Shown here: positions 35,535 to 43,525 of the stretch, piece after piece
How the letters are laid out: each line of letters opens with the position of its first letter
How positions within the stretch are numbered: position 1 is the first letter of the stretch
NCBI RefSeq assembly: GCF_947487515.1
Contig: NZ_CANKWO010000002.1
Span: 434,001-498,000, forward strand
Source: an uncultured Litoreibacter sp.
GTDB lineage: Bacteria > Pseudomonadota > Alphaproteobacteria > Rhodobacterales > Rhodobacteraceae
Reading direction: 5' to 3'
DNA length: 64,000 nt
Notes under the pieces: model-generated
Databases searched by the model: none
What the model was told of the DNA's origin: nothing
What the model saw: the letters and a program-made list of their open reading frames with translations, nothing else
Position numbers and translations under genes: made by a program

Positions 35535-36983
35535 TTATATCCTCAGAAGTGATTGCAGCATTTCGTCAACAGCTTGGATGACTTTCGCGTTTGCCGCATA
35601 GTTTCTCTCGATCAACAAAAGTTTTTGCATCTCTTGATCTGTGTCGACCCCCCCAGCCTGCTCCACATCACGAAATACTTGAACTCGTGTAGCTTCGTAG
35701 CTTTGCCGTTGCTCCGACTGCTGGCGTCCTTGGCTCACCTTCGACAGGAAATCTCCCACCAAACCCGACAGGGATTCAGCACTTGAATACTGTCCACTCA
35801 CCGGCAAGCGAGCTTCTGAAAAAGCCTGAACATGAGCATTCAACATCGCATTTTCAGACGCCGGTCCAGGTGATAATGAATTCAACCCGTCACGCAATTT
35901 GGTGGGGTCCCCCCCATGCGCTGCAACATAAGAGTTGTTTACCGACAACCTCGACGACAGGCCCTCTTCGAGCAATGGATCAAACGCCCCACCCGCATCA
36001 CTAAATAGCCCGACTTCCCCTGCCAGCAAGGTATCGTCCGCATCCGCCGCACGTTCGATCAAATTTCGCGACAGTGCATCAAGGTTTGCCTGCATCAGTG
36101 GAATACTTTGATCCCGCAGCTCAAAAGCCGCTGCAAGAGATCCGCCCGCAATGGCTTCAATCGATGTGCCGCTAACACTCGACGCTCCTGCTATCTGCAG
36201 TCCCGAAAGCGCCCCACTTGAAAGGCTCATATCAGCGGTAATTTTGCTGGTCGGATTAAAGGTAAAAGAGGCCGCTTGGCTGTCAACCAAAGTCGTTCCG
36301 TTGGGGGTTACCAAGGCAACTTGACCGAAATCGCGGTCTACCGTTTGAACTGGTACAAGCTCACTGATGCCATCAATGAGCGCTTGCCTTTGATCTAGGA
36401 GGCCGGACGGATCCCCCCCAGAGTTCATTTGCAGGCGGATTTCTTTGTTCAATCGGTCCACATCTGACAATGCGGTGTTCAGCTGCAACACCTGAGTGTC
36501 GATTGATTGATCAGCAGCCTCGCGTTCGACATGTAGGCGATCAGATATCTCGTTGATCTTTGTGGTGAGATCAATTGCGCTGTTTACGACAGCGTTTAGA
36601 TTGGCACCGCTGGAAGGGTCCGCTGAGGCAATGATCAAGCTTTGCTCGAATTTGTCGGTGAATGCAGATAGGGATGCTGCATCACCTGGAGTGCCGACAA
36701 CTTGTTCAACGCCGGATAAAACTTCGCTATGCGCGGTGTGATAACTCAACTCAGCTTGGGCTAGCCGCCGGTCCGCAATTGCCGCTTGATTGACGATCCG
36801 TTCCACGCCGGAGACTTGGACCCCAGCCCCCCGCCCTCCGATAGTGGCTGCACTAAGACTTAATTCTCTTCGCCCGTAGCTTTCGGTCATTGCGTTTGAA
36901 ACATTTGCTGACACGAGTTCGGCTGCGCGCGAAACTGCATGCAATCCGGAAACGGCGTTGGACAGGGAAGCAGATAAGCTCAT
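35535..36983 (-). CDS. flgK: Flagellar hook-filament junction protein FlgK
   Basis: FlgK (HAP1) is the first hook-filament junction ring. The 482-aa product has the N-terminal motif SANVSNAMTESYGRRE and the C-terminal helix MQKLLLIERNYAANAKVIQAVDEMLQ typical of hook/rod-family proteins. It lies 20 nt after flgE. Confidence 0.94.
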   Translation of the reverse strand: MSLSASLSNAVSGLHAVSRAAELVSANVSNAMTESYGRRELSLSAATIGGRGAGVQVSGVERIVNQAAIADRRLAQAELSYHTAHSEVLSGVEQVVGTPGDAASLSAFTDKFEQSLIIASADPSSGANLNAVVNSAIDLTTKINEISDRLHVEREAADQSIDTQVLQLNTALSDVDRLNKEIRLQMNSGGDPSGLLDQRQALIDGISELVPVQTVDRDFGQVALVTPNGTTLVDSQAASFTFNPTSKITADMSLSSGALSGLQIAGASSVSGTSIEAIAGGSLAAAFELRDQSIPLMQANLDALSRNLIERAADADDTLLAGEVGLFSDAGGAFDPLLEEGLSSRLSVNNSYVAAHGGDPTKLRDGLNSLSPGPASENAMLNAHVQAFSEARLPVSGQYSSAESLSGLVGDFLSKVSQGRQQSEQRQSYEATRVQVFRDVEQAGGVDTDQEMQKLLLIERNYAANAKVIQAVDEMLQSLLRI

Positions 36984-37003
36984 TCTAAATTCCTCGGATC
37001 AAT

Positions 37004-38311
37004 CTAGCGTTTGATGTTGGTGGTTTCCTGCAGCATTTCGTCTACGGTTTGGATCACCTTGGCATTGGAAGAATATGCTCTTTGAGTTTGAATGAGCGCA
37101 GTCAGCTCACCGGCCACATCGGTTGTGGATTCTTCTAACGCAAAGCCCACGATGTCACCTGTTGGCCCATCGCCGGCATCCCACAAGAAGAAGGAACCGC
37201 TATCATTGGATGGAACATATGTTTGGTTATCCATTGCCGTCAGCCCGTTTGGATTGGGTAAATCAACCAGTGGAATTTGATAAATTGTACGTGTGATGCC
37301 GATGTCAAATGTCGCTTGAACATAACCATTCGCATCCACTTCGACAGATGTCATGTTCCCTACCGGAGACCCATCCTTGGTAATTTGTGTCGGGGCAAAG
37401 CTATCGGACAATTGTGTAACCCCAGCTCCTGAACCCAGCTCCCCGATCGAAATCTCTAGTGGACCGCCGTCCAAGGTCATGGAGAAACTTCCTGTCGCGG
37501 GATCATAGTCTCCGCCGACTGCAGAAGTTCGCACCACAGACGCCAACGTCCCGCCACTTCCGCGGGTATCATCGAAGGTCATGGTATATTCACCGACCAC
37601 TGCGCCACCGCTGGCTGAGTCCCGCATTTCCATCGACCACTGATTTGACGCACCGGTGGCTGGAACGACGGGAGTGTAAGTGACAAATAGATTTTGTGAG
37701 GTTCCAAGATTGTCGAAGTATTCTACCGACAACTCCAACGATGTACCACTTGCTCCCGCCTCGGTTTCAGTCGCAGGCAAGTTCACTCCCAATCCCATGC
37801 GTGTTGTGGGCTCTCCTGCAAACTGGTTAACGTTGATCTGAATGGGACGAAGTCCATCAGCCGTATCACGTGGAAACGTTGGTACTGTACCATCAGAATC
37901 CGCCGGCCATCCCATTAGGACCATTCCCGTATCGGTGGTTAGAAACCCTTGAGAATCTGTTCTGAATGACCCTGTGGTCGCCAATCGAAACGGAAGATCG
38001 CTGCCTTGCAAATTTACAGCGGATTCTGTGGTAATCGGCAAGAATCCACGTCCCCGCACAGCGAGGTCAGTAGAGTTGTTTGTCGTCAGCAATGCGCCGG
38101 CTTGATCAATCAAACGGTGAGTCGTAACGCGAACCCCACCGGCGGAATAGCTGCCCTGACCATTAGAGATCACCATTGAATGAAATTCCGTCTCCGCACG
38201 CTTGTATCCGTTCGTTCCGGAGTTTGCGATATTGTCCGAGATCGTTGAAAGTCGGTTAGCATTTGCAGCCAGTCCCGCCACGCCTGCGTTTAAGGAAGAA
38301 GAAATTGTCAT
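37004..38311 (-). CDS. flgE: Flagellar hook protein FlgE
   Basis: FlgE is the hook subunit. The 435-aa product has the N-terminal motif SDNIANSGTNGYKRAE, the central hook D1/D2 region with GSFSMTLDGG and YDNLGTSQNLFVTYT, and the C-terminal helix LTALIQTQRAYSSNAKVIQTVDEMLQE. I start at ATG 38311 (MTISSSLNAGVAGL), preceded by AAAGG, rather than at an ATG 24 nt upstream. A CtrA-like box lies about 52 bp upstream, so flgE probably heads the flgE-flgK-flgL-flgI operon. Confidence 0.95.
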   Translation of the reverse strand: MTISSSLNAGVAGLAANANRLSTISDNIANSGTNGYKRAETEFHSMVISNGQGSYSAGGVRVTTHRLIDQAGALLTTNNSTDLAVRGRGFLPITTESAVNLQGSDLPFRLATTGSFRTDSQGFLTTDTGMVLMGWPADSDGTVPTFPRDTADGLRPIQINVNQFAGEPTTRMGLGVNLPATETEAGASGTSLELSVEYFDNLGTSQNLFVTYTPVVPATGASNQWSMEMRDSASGGAVVGEYTMTFDDTRGSGGTLASVVRTSAVGGDYDPATGSFSMTLDGGPLEISIGELGSGAGVTQLSDSFAPTQITKDGSPVGNMTSVEVDANGYVQATFDIGITRTIYQIPLVDLPNPNGLTAMDNQTYVPSNDSGSFFLWDAGDGPTGDIVGFALEESTTDVAGELTALIQTQRAYSSNAKVIQTVDEMLQETTNIKR

Positions 38312-38362
38312 ACTGCGCCTTTCTGAAGCACTCATCTTTCAGGCCACTATGAGATCGCTGCC

Positions 38363-38377
38363 TTAACATCACGCTAA
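38363..38377. promoter_or_regulatory. CtrA-like box upstream of flgE
   Basis: TTAACATCACGCTAA matches TTAA-N7-TTAA at 7 of 8 positions. It lies 51 bp upstream of the flgE start, between flgE and the end of motB. Confidence 0.55.
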
Positions 38378-38408
38378 CAGGTAAAATTGAAAACAGTTTC
38401 TCGCGTGA

Positions 38409-39227
38409 TTAACGGTGCTCTCTTAGCAACGTGACTTCTAGCCGGTTGTTTCGAACGGCCATTGGATCCGCCATGATAGGCTTACTTTGACCGTATCCTG
38501 TCACGCGCTCTTGGCGCTGCGGAATTAAACCGTGCCGGTCCAATAGTTCACGCATTGTGTGGGCGCGCGTCGTCGTTAAAGACCAAGCCGGATTATCGAT
38601 TAGCACGCTTGGGTAAGAACTGGAGTGGCTGGAGATCGCGACCTTATTGTTAACCGCTTCGAAGGTTTCGACCAGCATCTTAGATATTTCAACAGTGATT
38701 GGAGTTGCTTGCCCTGTCTCCGGATCAAAAAGTGGATCTCCAGGCAGGTCAAAAATTTCGACCACCAAGCCTTCGTCAGTGATGTCGGTAATGATGTGAT
38801 CTAAAGCCATCTCCTTGATCAAACTGTCCCCGCCTTTTCCAAGAATTCCGGTTTCCAGCTCTGCAAGTTCGTCCTGCTCCGCCATGGCAAGAGCATGATC
38901 CGGTTGATTTTCCGAGATCGGCATATTGGGCATTCCCCCCTGCCCAGATTGGGGAAGCTGGCTTTTTACCAGAAGGGAGTCCCCTCCAAATGCGCCATCT
39001 CCACCACCGGACACACGGGCGATAGCAATGGTTGGGGTGAAGTAGTCCGCAAGCCCTTTGCGTTGCTTTTCCGTCGTCGCGTTCAACAGCCACATCAGCA
39101 TGAAAAACGCCATCATCGCAGTCACAAAGTCAGCATATGCCACCTTCCATGCACCACCATGGTGGCCACCGCCGCTGATAACCTTCTTCTTCTTGATGAT
39201 AATGGGCCGGCCGGCATCGTCGCTCAT
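38409..39227 (-). CDS. motB: Flagellar motor stator protein MotB
   Basis: MotB anchors the stator to peptidoglycan and carries the proton-binding aspartate. The 272-aa product has a basic N-terminus and the plug/transmembrane segment AYADFVTAMMAFFMLMWLLNAT (about residues 28-49) with the Asp of YAD in the proton path. An OmpA-like peptidoglycan-binding domain follows in the C-terminal half (residues about 140-270, with SHSSSYP and VTGYGQSKPI). It is separated from its partner motA (1943) by about 36 kb. A CtrA-like box lies 46 bp upstream. Confidence 0.95.
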   Translation of the reverse strand: MSDDAGRPIIIKKKKVISGGGHHGGAWKVAYADFVTAMMAFFMLMWLLNATTEKQRKGLADYFTPTIAIARVSGGGDGAFGGDSLLVKSQLPQSGQGGMPNMPISENQPDHALAMAEQDELAELETGILGKGGDSLIKEMALDHIITDITDEGLVVEIFDLPGDPLFDPETGQATPITVEISKMLVETFEAVNNKVAISSHSSSYPSVLIDNPAWSLTTTRAHTMRELLDRHGLIPQRQERVTGYGQSKPIMADPMAVRNNRLEVTLLREHR

Positions 39228-39272
39228 GAGAGTCCTCGCAAAGTGTTGCGGTCAGACTTAAGCAGAGGCGGC

Positions 39273-39287
39273 TAAATTGACGGTTAA
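39273..39287. promoter_or_regulatory. CtrA-like box upstream of motB
   Basis: On the motB strand TTAACCGTCAATTTA matches TTAA-N7-TTAA at 7 of 8 positions, 45 bp upstream of the motB ATG. Spacing is like that at fliL and flgE. Confidence 0.55.
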
Positions 39288-39315
39288 CATTTCAAATTTA
39301 AGCGAAATTCCCTGA

Positions 39316-39738
39316 CTACCCCCGTGCGCGATCCAGCAACAATGAGGTCTCGCTTCCTGTCACACCTTGAACTTCACGCACCTGTCGCAAAATTCGGTCA
39401 AAGTCAGGAAGGCTTATCGTCTCGATTCGTGCGACCAAGTCCCAAACACCATTGGTCGTGTGAAGATCTACGATCTCGGGCATTCGTCGAAGCTGCTTTA
39501 TGACCGAGGCTGTTTGCGCCCCTTTCACTTCAATCATCATTATCGCGTGAATCAATTCGTCCAAGCCGACACGCCCCAACTCGACAGTGAAGCGCCTTAT
39601 GGTGCCGTCCCTTTTCATCCGCTCTACACGGGATTGAACGGTCACACGGGACATTTTTAACTCCCCCGCCAAGGTGGTCACAGTTGCGCGACCATCGTTT
39701 TTCAGAAGAGCCACGAGCCTTTGATCAATTTCATCCAT
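39316..39738 (-). CDS. Lrp/AsnC-family transcriptional regulator
   Basis: The 140-aa product has the N-terminal winged helix (LVALLKNDGRATVTTLAGELKMSRVTVQSRVERM) and a C-terminal RAM/AsnC ligand domain (HAIMMIEVKGA, EIVDLHTTNGVWDLVARIE). It diverges from the arginase-ctlX-ocd operon, so it most likely senses arginine, ornithine or a related amino acid and controls that operon (inference). I start at ATG 39738 with GAGGG 6 nt upstream rather than at an in-frame ATG 30 nt earlier. Confidence 0.9.
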   Translation of the reverse strand: MDEIDQRLVALLKNDGRATVTTLAGELKMSRVTVQSRVERMKRDGTIRRFTVELGRVGLDELIHAIMMIEVKGAQTASVIKQLRRMPEIVDLHTTNGVWDLVARIETISLPDFDRILRQVREVQGVTGSETSLLLDRARG

Positions 39739-39823
39739 AGCACCCTCAAAATACACTTTGGAAATCAAACCTTACAATATGCACATAATAATATCCATAA
39801 TTGACACTCTGATTATCGCTTGT

Positions 39824-39838
39824 GGCAAATATTTTGCC
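39824..39838. promoter_or_regulatory. Palindrome in the lrp-arginase control region, possible Lrp box
   Basis: GGCAAATATTTTGCC is a near-perfect 15-bp palindrome in the AT-rich 131-bp region between the divergent Lrp-type regulator and arginase. It lies 31 bp upstream of the arginase start. Its AT-rich core with GC-containing arms resembles Lrp-type operators. TTGACA is at 39801-39806 but has no clean -10 at normal spacing. Confidence 0.4.
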
Positions 39839-39869
39839 TACCGTAAGAGTCAGCACTCAGGAGAGCACT

Positions 39870-40799
39870 ATGACATCCAAATCATGCATACTCATTGGCG
39901 CACCTGTTCAGTCGGGCGCAAGTCAGCCGGGGTGTATTATGGGTCCCGACGCATTCAGAACGGCCGGTTTGGCTGAAACCCTGCGCGATCTGGGGCACCA
40001 TGTCTCCGACAAGGGCAACGTGTCTCCTGATGCTCCACAACATATTACCCACGCCAATCCGGCCATTCACGACCTCCCGCAAACCGTGGCATGGGCGCAG
40101 GCATTGGAACATGCCGCATTCGATGCCTCTCAAACGGCTGACATGCCGATCTTTTTGGGGGGTGACCACAGCCTTTCGATTGGAACCGTACCCGGCGTTG
40201 CCCGATATTGGGCCGACCAAGGGCGGCCTTTGTTCGTGCTTTGGCTTGATGCGCATCCCGACTTTCACAGCTTGAACAGCACAACGAGTGGCAACCTGCA
40301 TGGCACGCCGGTCGCTTACTTCAGCGGTCAACCCGGGTTCGAGGCCTATCCGCAGCTTAGCGTTGCCGTAGAACCTGCAAACCTATGCATGCTGGGCATT
40401 CGGTCAGTTGATCCAGCCGAGAATGCCGCATTGAGCGCCAATAACGTCGATGTAAGTGACATGCGCGCCATTGACGAACATGGGATCACAGCACCCCTTC
40501 GCGGTTTTCTGGAGCGGGTTCGCGCGGCGAACGGGGCGCTGCATGTGTCGCTTGATGTCGATTTCCTTGACCCTGCTATTGCACCGGCTGTTGGAACCAC
40601 AGTGCCAGGGGGGGCGACCTTCCGCGAGGCGCATCTGGTGATGGAAATGCTCTGTGACAGCGACCTTGTAACCTCGCTGGATTTGGTCGAGTTGAACCCG
40701 TTTCTGGATGAACGTGGGCGTACTGCAAATTTGATGGTGGACCTTTGTGCAAGCCTGATGGGGCGCAAGGTTCTAGACCGTCAAACACGGAGCCTATGA
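39870..40799 (+). CDS. rocF: Arginase
   Basis: Arginase hydrolyses L-arginine to L-ornithine and urea using two Mn ions. The 309-aa product has all three metal motifs: GGDHSLSIG, DAHPDFH and SLDVDFLDP. AGGAGAG lies just upstream of ATG 39870; an earlier in-frame ATG at 39822 lies in the control region. It heads a three-gene operon with ctlX-type hydrolase and ornithine cyclodeaminase, giving a route from arginine to proline. Confidence 0.94.
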   Translation: MTSKSCILIGAPVQSGASQPGCIMGPDAFRTAGLAETLRDLGHHVSDKGNVSPDAPQHITHANPAIHDLPQTVAWAQALEHAAFDASQTADMPIFLGGDHSLSIGTVPGVARYWADQGRPLFVLWLDAHPDFHSLNSTTSGNLHGTPVAYFSGQPGFEAYPQLSVAVEPANLCMLGIRSVDPAENAALSANNVDVSDMRAIDEHGITAPLRGFLERVRAANGALHVSLDVDFLDPAIAPAVGTTVPGGATFREAHLVMEMLCDSDLVTSLDLVELNPFLDERGRTANLMVDLCASLMGRKVLDRQTRSL

Positions 40800-41734
40800 T
40801 GCGGTCTGCGCAAGCTCCCAACGCGGTGGTCATGATCCGCCCTCATCACTTTACGTCTAACCCGCAAACGCTCGGGGACAACGGGTTTCAATCCAAAGAC
40901 ACGCGTGATCCATCCGAGATATCAAACCTCGCGAGGGCAGAGTTTGACACAATGGTTGTGGCGTTGCGCAAAGCTGGGGTTACCGTCCATGATTTCGACG
41001 ACACAGGTACGACGACACCGGATTCCGTCTTCCCCAACAATTGGTTTTCCACCCACGCGGGCGGTCATCTGGCCGTCTATCCAATGTATGCCAAGAACCG
41101 GCGCGCAGAACGTCGCTGGGATATTATAGAGGCCCTAAAGGCCGAGTACCGCGTCCAAGACGTCATAGATTTCTCTGGGTTGGAGCAAGACGGCGTTTTC
41201 CTAGAGGGGACCGGCGCAATGGTTCTCGATCACATCGGCCGTGTCGCCTATACGGTGCAATCTAACCGCGCTGACCCCGTGATCCTTGAACGGTTCTGCA
41301 CTTATTTCAACTATGAGCCAATGGCCTTTGCAGCCGCCGACAGATCGGGCACCAGCGTCTATCACACCAATGTTCTGATGACAGTGGGCACCGGCTATGT
41401 GCTAATCTGCGACGCCATGATCACCGACTCTGACCGCCGCACAGATGTCATGCAACGTTTGGCTGAAGGTGGGCGCGATGTGATCTCTCTAAGTCACGCG
41501 CAGATCGACAGTTTCGCGGGAAACGCCTTTGAGCTTTCTGGCAAGGACGGGTTGGTTTTGGCCCTGTCCCAGACCGCATATGACGCCCTTACGCCACATC
41601 AACTGAGCCGCATCCAGCAACACGCGACACCGCTCCCTCTCGCAGTTCCCACAATTGAAACCGCTGGCGGCTCTGTCCGCTGCATGCTGGCAGGCGTCCA
41701 CCTTGCCCGCCGCCCAGAACAGAAAGCTTCCTGA
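40799..41734 (+). CDS. ctlX: Citrulline/arginine-utilisation hydrolase of the CtlX (amidinotransferase-fold) family
   Basis: The 311-aa product has the pentein-fold signature of arginine deiminase relatives: VFPNNWFSTH with the guanidine-binding residues, LEGTGAMVLD, a HTNV block with catalytic His, and a late GGSVRCML segment with the candidate catalytic Cys. This combination is that of CtlX proteins, which act on citrulline. The start overlaps the arginase stop; ATG codons at 40796 and 40799 are both possible, and GGAG is better spaced for the second. With arginase and ocd it would feed citrulline into ornithine. Confidence 0.82.
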   Translation: MRSAQAPNAVVMIRPHHFTSNPQTLGDNGFQSKDTRDPSEISNLARAEFDTMVVALRKAGVTVHDFDDTGTTTPDSVFPNNWFSTHAGGHLAVYPMYAKNRRAERRWDIIEALKAEYRVQDVIDFSGLEQDGVFLEGTGAMVLDHIGRVAYTVQSNRADPVILERFCTYFNYEPMAFAAADRSGTSVYHTNVLMTVGTGYVLICDAMITDSDRRTDVMQRLAEGGRDVISLSHAQIDSFAGNAFELSGKDGLVLALSQTAYDALTPHQLSRIQQHATPLPLAVPTIETAGGSVRCMLAGVHLARRPEQKAS

Positions 41735-41735
41735 T

Positions 41736-42782
41736 ATGACGACCCCCTCCAAACTTGCTCTTGTCCCTTTCGTGTCGGTCGACAACATGATGAAGCTGGT
41801 GAACACCATCGGCCCTGCAAAGATGATTGCGGAGATCGCCGACTACATTGAGGCTGATTTCAAGCGTTGGGAGCAATTCGATAAAACCCCGCGCGTTGCG
41901 GCCCACTCCGAGGAAGGCGTCATTGAGCTTATGCCAACGTCAGACGGCGAAAGCTATGGCTTCAAATACGTCAACGGCCACCCCGCAAATATGGCCCGAG
42001 GCTTCCAAACCGTGACGGCCTTCGGTGTCTTGGCGCGTGTGGATAACGGCTATCCCGTCCTTTTGTCAGAGATGACGATTCTCACGGCTCTTCGCACTGC
42101 GGCCACATCTGCCTTGGTCGCGAAATATCTTGCCCCCAAAGGATCCAAAACCATGGCAATGATCGGCAATGGTGCTCAGTGCGAGTTCCAAGCCTTGGCG
42201 TTCCAAACGGTTGTCGGCATCGATACCGTGCGCCTTTTTGACGTTGACCCTGATGCCACTGCAAAGGCTGCCAAGAACCTCGCGGCAACCGGCATGACCG
42301 TCGTGTCCTGCACCTCACCGGAAGAGGCCGTGGCAGGGGCACAGATCATCACCACATGCACCGCTGACAAACAGTGCGCTACGATCCTGACTGACAACAT
42401 GGTTGGTGCAGGCGTTCACATCAACGCCATCGGCGGTGACTGCCCCGGCAAAACCGAGCTGCATCGCGACATTCTGCTGCGGTCCGATATTTTTGTGGAA
42501 TATCCACCGCAAACCCGCATCGAGGGCGAAATTCAGCAACTCGACGATGATCATCACGTAACCGAACTTTGGCGTGTGATGTTGGGCAAATCGGAGGGCC
42601 GCCGCGATGACAAGCAAATCACTCTCTTCGATTCGGTGGGCTTCGCGACTGAGGATTTCTCGGCCCTGCGTTATATTCGCGATCAATTGGCCACCTATGA
42701 CACGTTTATCGAGCTGGACATGCTCGCCGACCCCGACGATCCGCGTGATTTGTTCGGCATGGTCGCTCGTGCGGCACTTTAA
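41736..42782 (+). CDS. Ornithine cyclodeaminase
   Basis: Ornithine cyclodeaminase converts L-ornithine to L-proline and ammonia with NAD as cofactor. The 348-aa product has the mu-crystallin fold: substrate-binding RTAATSALVAKYLAP near residue 115, dinucleotide motif MIGNGAQCEFQALAF, and HINAIGGDCPGKTEL near 230. The last feature and the length favour true OCD over alanine dehydrogenase relatives. It begins one base after the ctlX stop and completes the arginine-to-proline route. Confidence 0.93.
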   Translation: MTTPSKLALVPFVSVDNMMKLVNTIGPAKMIAEIADYIEADFKRWEQFDKTPRVAAHSEEGVIELMPTSDGESYGFKYVNGHPANMARGFQTVTAFGVLARVDNGYPVLLSEMTILTALRTAATSALVAKYLAPKGSKTMAMIGNGAQCEFQALAFQTVVGIDTVRLFDVDPDATAKAAKNLAATGMTVVSCTSPEEAVAGAQIITTCTADKQCATILTDNMVGAGVHINAIGGDCPGKTELHRDILLRSDIFVEYPPQTRIEGEIQQLDDDHHVTELWRVMLGKSEGRRDDKQITLFDSVGFATEDFSALRYIRDQLATYDTFIELDMLADPDDPRDLFGMVARAAL

Positions 42783-42828
42783 GACGTATTTGCCCTTGCA
42801 CCCTGCCGCGACGGTCTCCATCTTAGGG

Positions 42829-42972
42829 CTGTTCTCAGGGCGGGGTGAAATTCCCCACCGGCGGTAAGCGGGTCACTCCGTAAGCCCGCGAGCGCCTTTC
42901 CTCCGGGAAAGGGTCAGCAGATCAGGTGTAACTCCTGAGCCGACGGTCATAGTCCGGATGAAAGAGAACGAG
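42829..42972 (+). promoter_or_regulatory. FMN riboswitch (RFN element)
   Basis: The conserved RFN segments appear in order: GGGTGAAATTCCCCACCGGCGGT (a slight variant, quoted as parts GGTGAAATTCC and CCGGCGGT), AGCCCGCGAGC, GGTCAGCAGATC, GTGTAACTCCTGAGCCGACGG, then AGTCCGGATGAAAGAGAAC. The closing stem P1 is GTTCTC (42831-42836) with GAGAAC (42964-42969). It lies upstream of lumazine synthase and should lower its expression when FMN is plentiful. Confidence 0.96.
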
Positions 42973-42978
42973 CATGTG

Positions 42979-42994
42979 GCCCCCGCGCGGGGGC
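42979..42994 (+). terminator. GC-rich hairpin after the FMN riboswitch, likely expression platform
   Basis: GCCCCCGCGCGGGGGC is a perfect palindrome that can form a very stable hairpin 10 nt after riboswitch stem P1 and about 42 nt before the ribH ribosome site. It is followed by TATTTG, not a proper T-run. It may pause or terminate transcription, or hold the leader in an inhibitory fold. Confidence 0.5.
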
Positions 42995-43049
42995 TATTTG
43001 CCCGTGATCGCCTTGGGTGACGTGTCGTTGCTAAAAAGGAGATGCTACC

Positions 43050-43484
43050 ATGACACCCACCCGATACGCGTTCGTCAAAGCCAACTGGCACTCGGATATT
43101 GTAGACCGAGCCCTAGAAGGCTTCTGCGAATTGATCCCCGCGTCTCAAGTCGATGTGTTCGATGTGCCTGGCGCATTCGAGATGCCGCTTCTGGCCCGCG
43201 ATTTGGCCTCGACCGGCACCTATGCCGCAGTGGCCTGTGCAGCGCTGGTTGTTGATGGCGGAATTTACCGGCATGATTTCGTGGCCTCTGCGGTTGTTGA
43301 TGGCCTCATGCGCGCAAGCTTGGACAGCGGTGTGCCCGTGTTGTCGGTGTCGCTGACGCCGCATCACTTCCAAGAGACCGAGCACCATTTGGCAATCTAC
43401 AGTGATCATTTCGTGACCAAGGGGCGCGAAGCCGCCAACGCTGCCCTGATGATCGGCAAGGCCCGCGCAGCCATCGCCGCTTAA
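43050..43484 (+). CDS. ribH: 6,7-dimethyl-8-ribityllumazine synthase, RibH2 type
   Basis: Lumazine synthase condenses the pyrimidinedione with dihydroxybutanone phosphate in riboflavin synthesis. The 144-aa product has the family blocks FDVPGAFEMPLLARDLA and GIYRHDFVASAVVDGLM. The N-terminus (FVKANWHSDIVDRALEGF) and the RHDFV in place of the usual HFDYV are like the RibH2 isozymes of alphaproteobacteria. AAGGAG precedes the ATG. It stands alone behind the FMN riboswitch; a housekeeping ribH probably exists elsewhere. Confidence 0.92.
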   Translation: MTPTRYAFVKANWHSDIVDRALEGFCELIPASQVDVFDVPGAFEMPLLARDLASTGTYAAVACAALVVDGGIYRHDFVASAVVDGLMRASLDSGVPVLSVSLTPHHFQETEHHLAIYSDHFVTKGREAANAALMIGKARAAIAA

Positions 43485-43497
43485 GCCTATTCTTTTG

Positions 43498-43523
43498 CTC
43501 CTCCGTGGATCGCCGCGGAGGAG
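43498..43523. terminator. Hairpin between ribH and the FAD oxidase gene
   Basis: CTCCTCCG (43498-43505) and CGGAGGAG (43516-43523) form an 8-bp stem with a 10-nt loop in the 41-bp gap between convergent genes. T-runs are weak on either strand. Confidence 0.6.
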
Positions 43524-43525
43524 TA

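Noticed and set aside
42038-42046. A perfect DnaA box, TGTGGATAA
   Set aside because: It is a single site within the ornithine cyclodeaminase coding sequence (codons Val-Asp-Asn) with no cluster or AT-rich unwinding region nearby, so chance is the best explanation.
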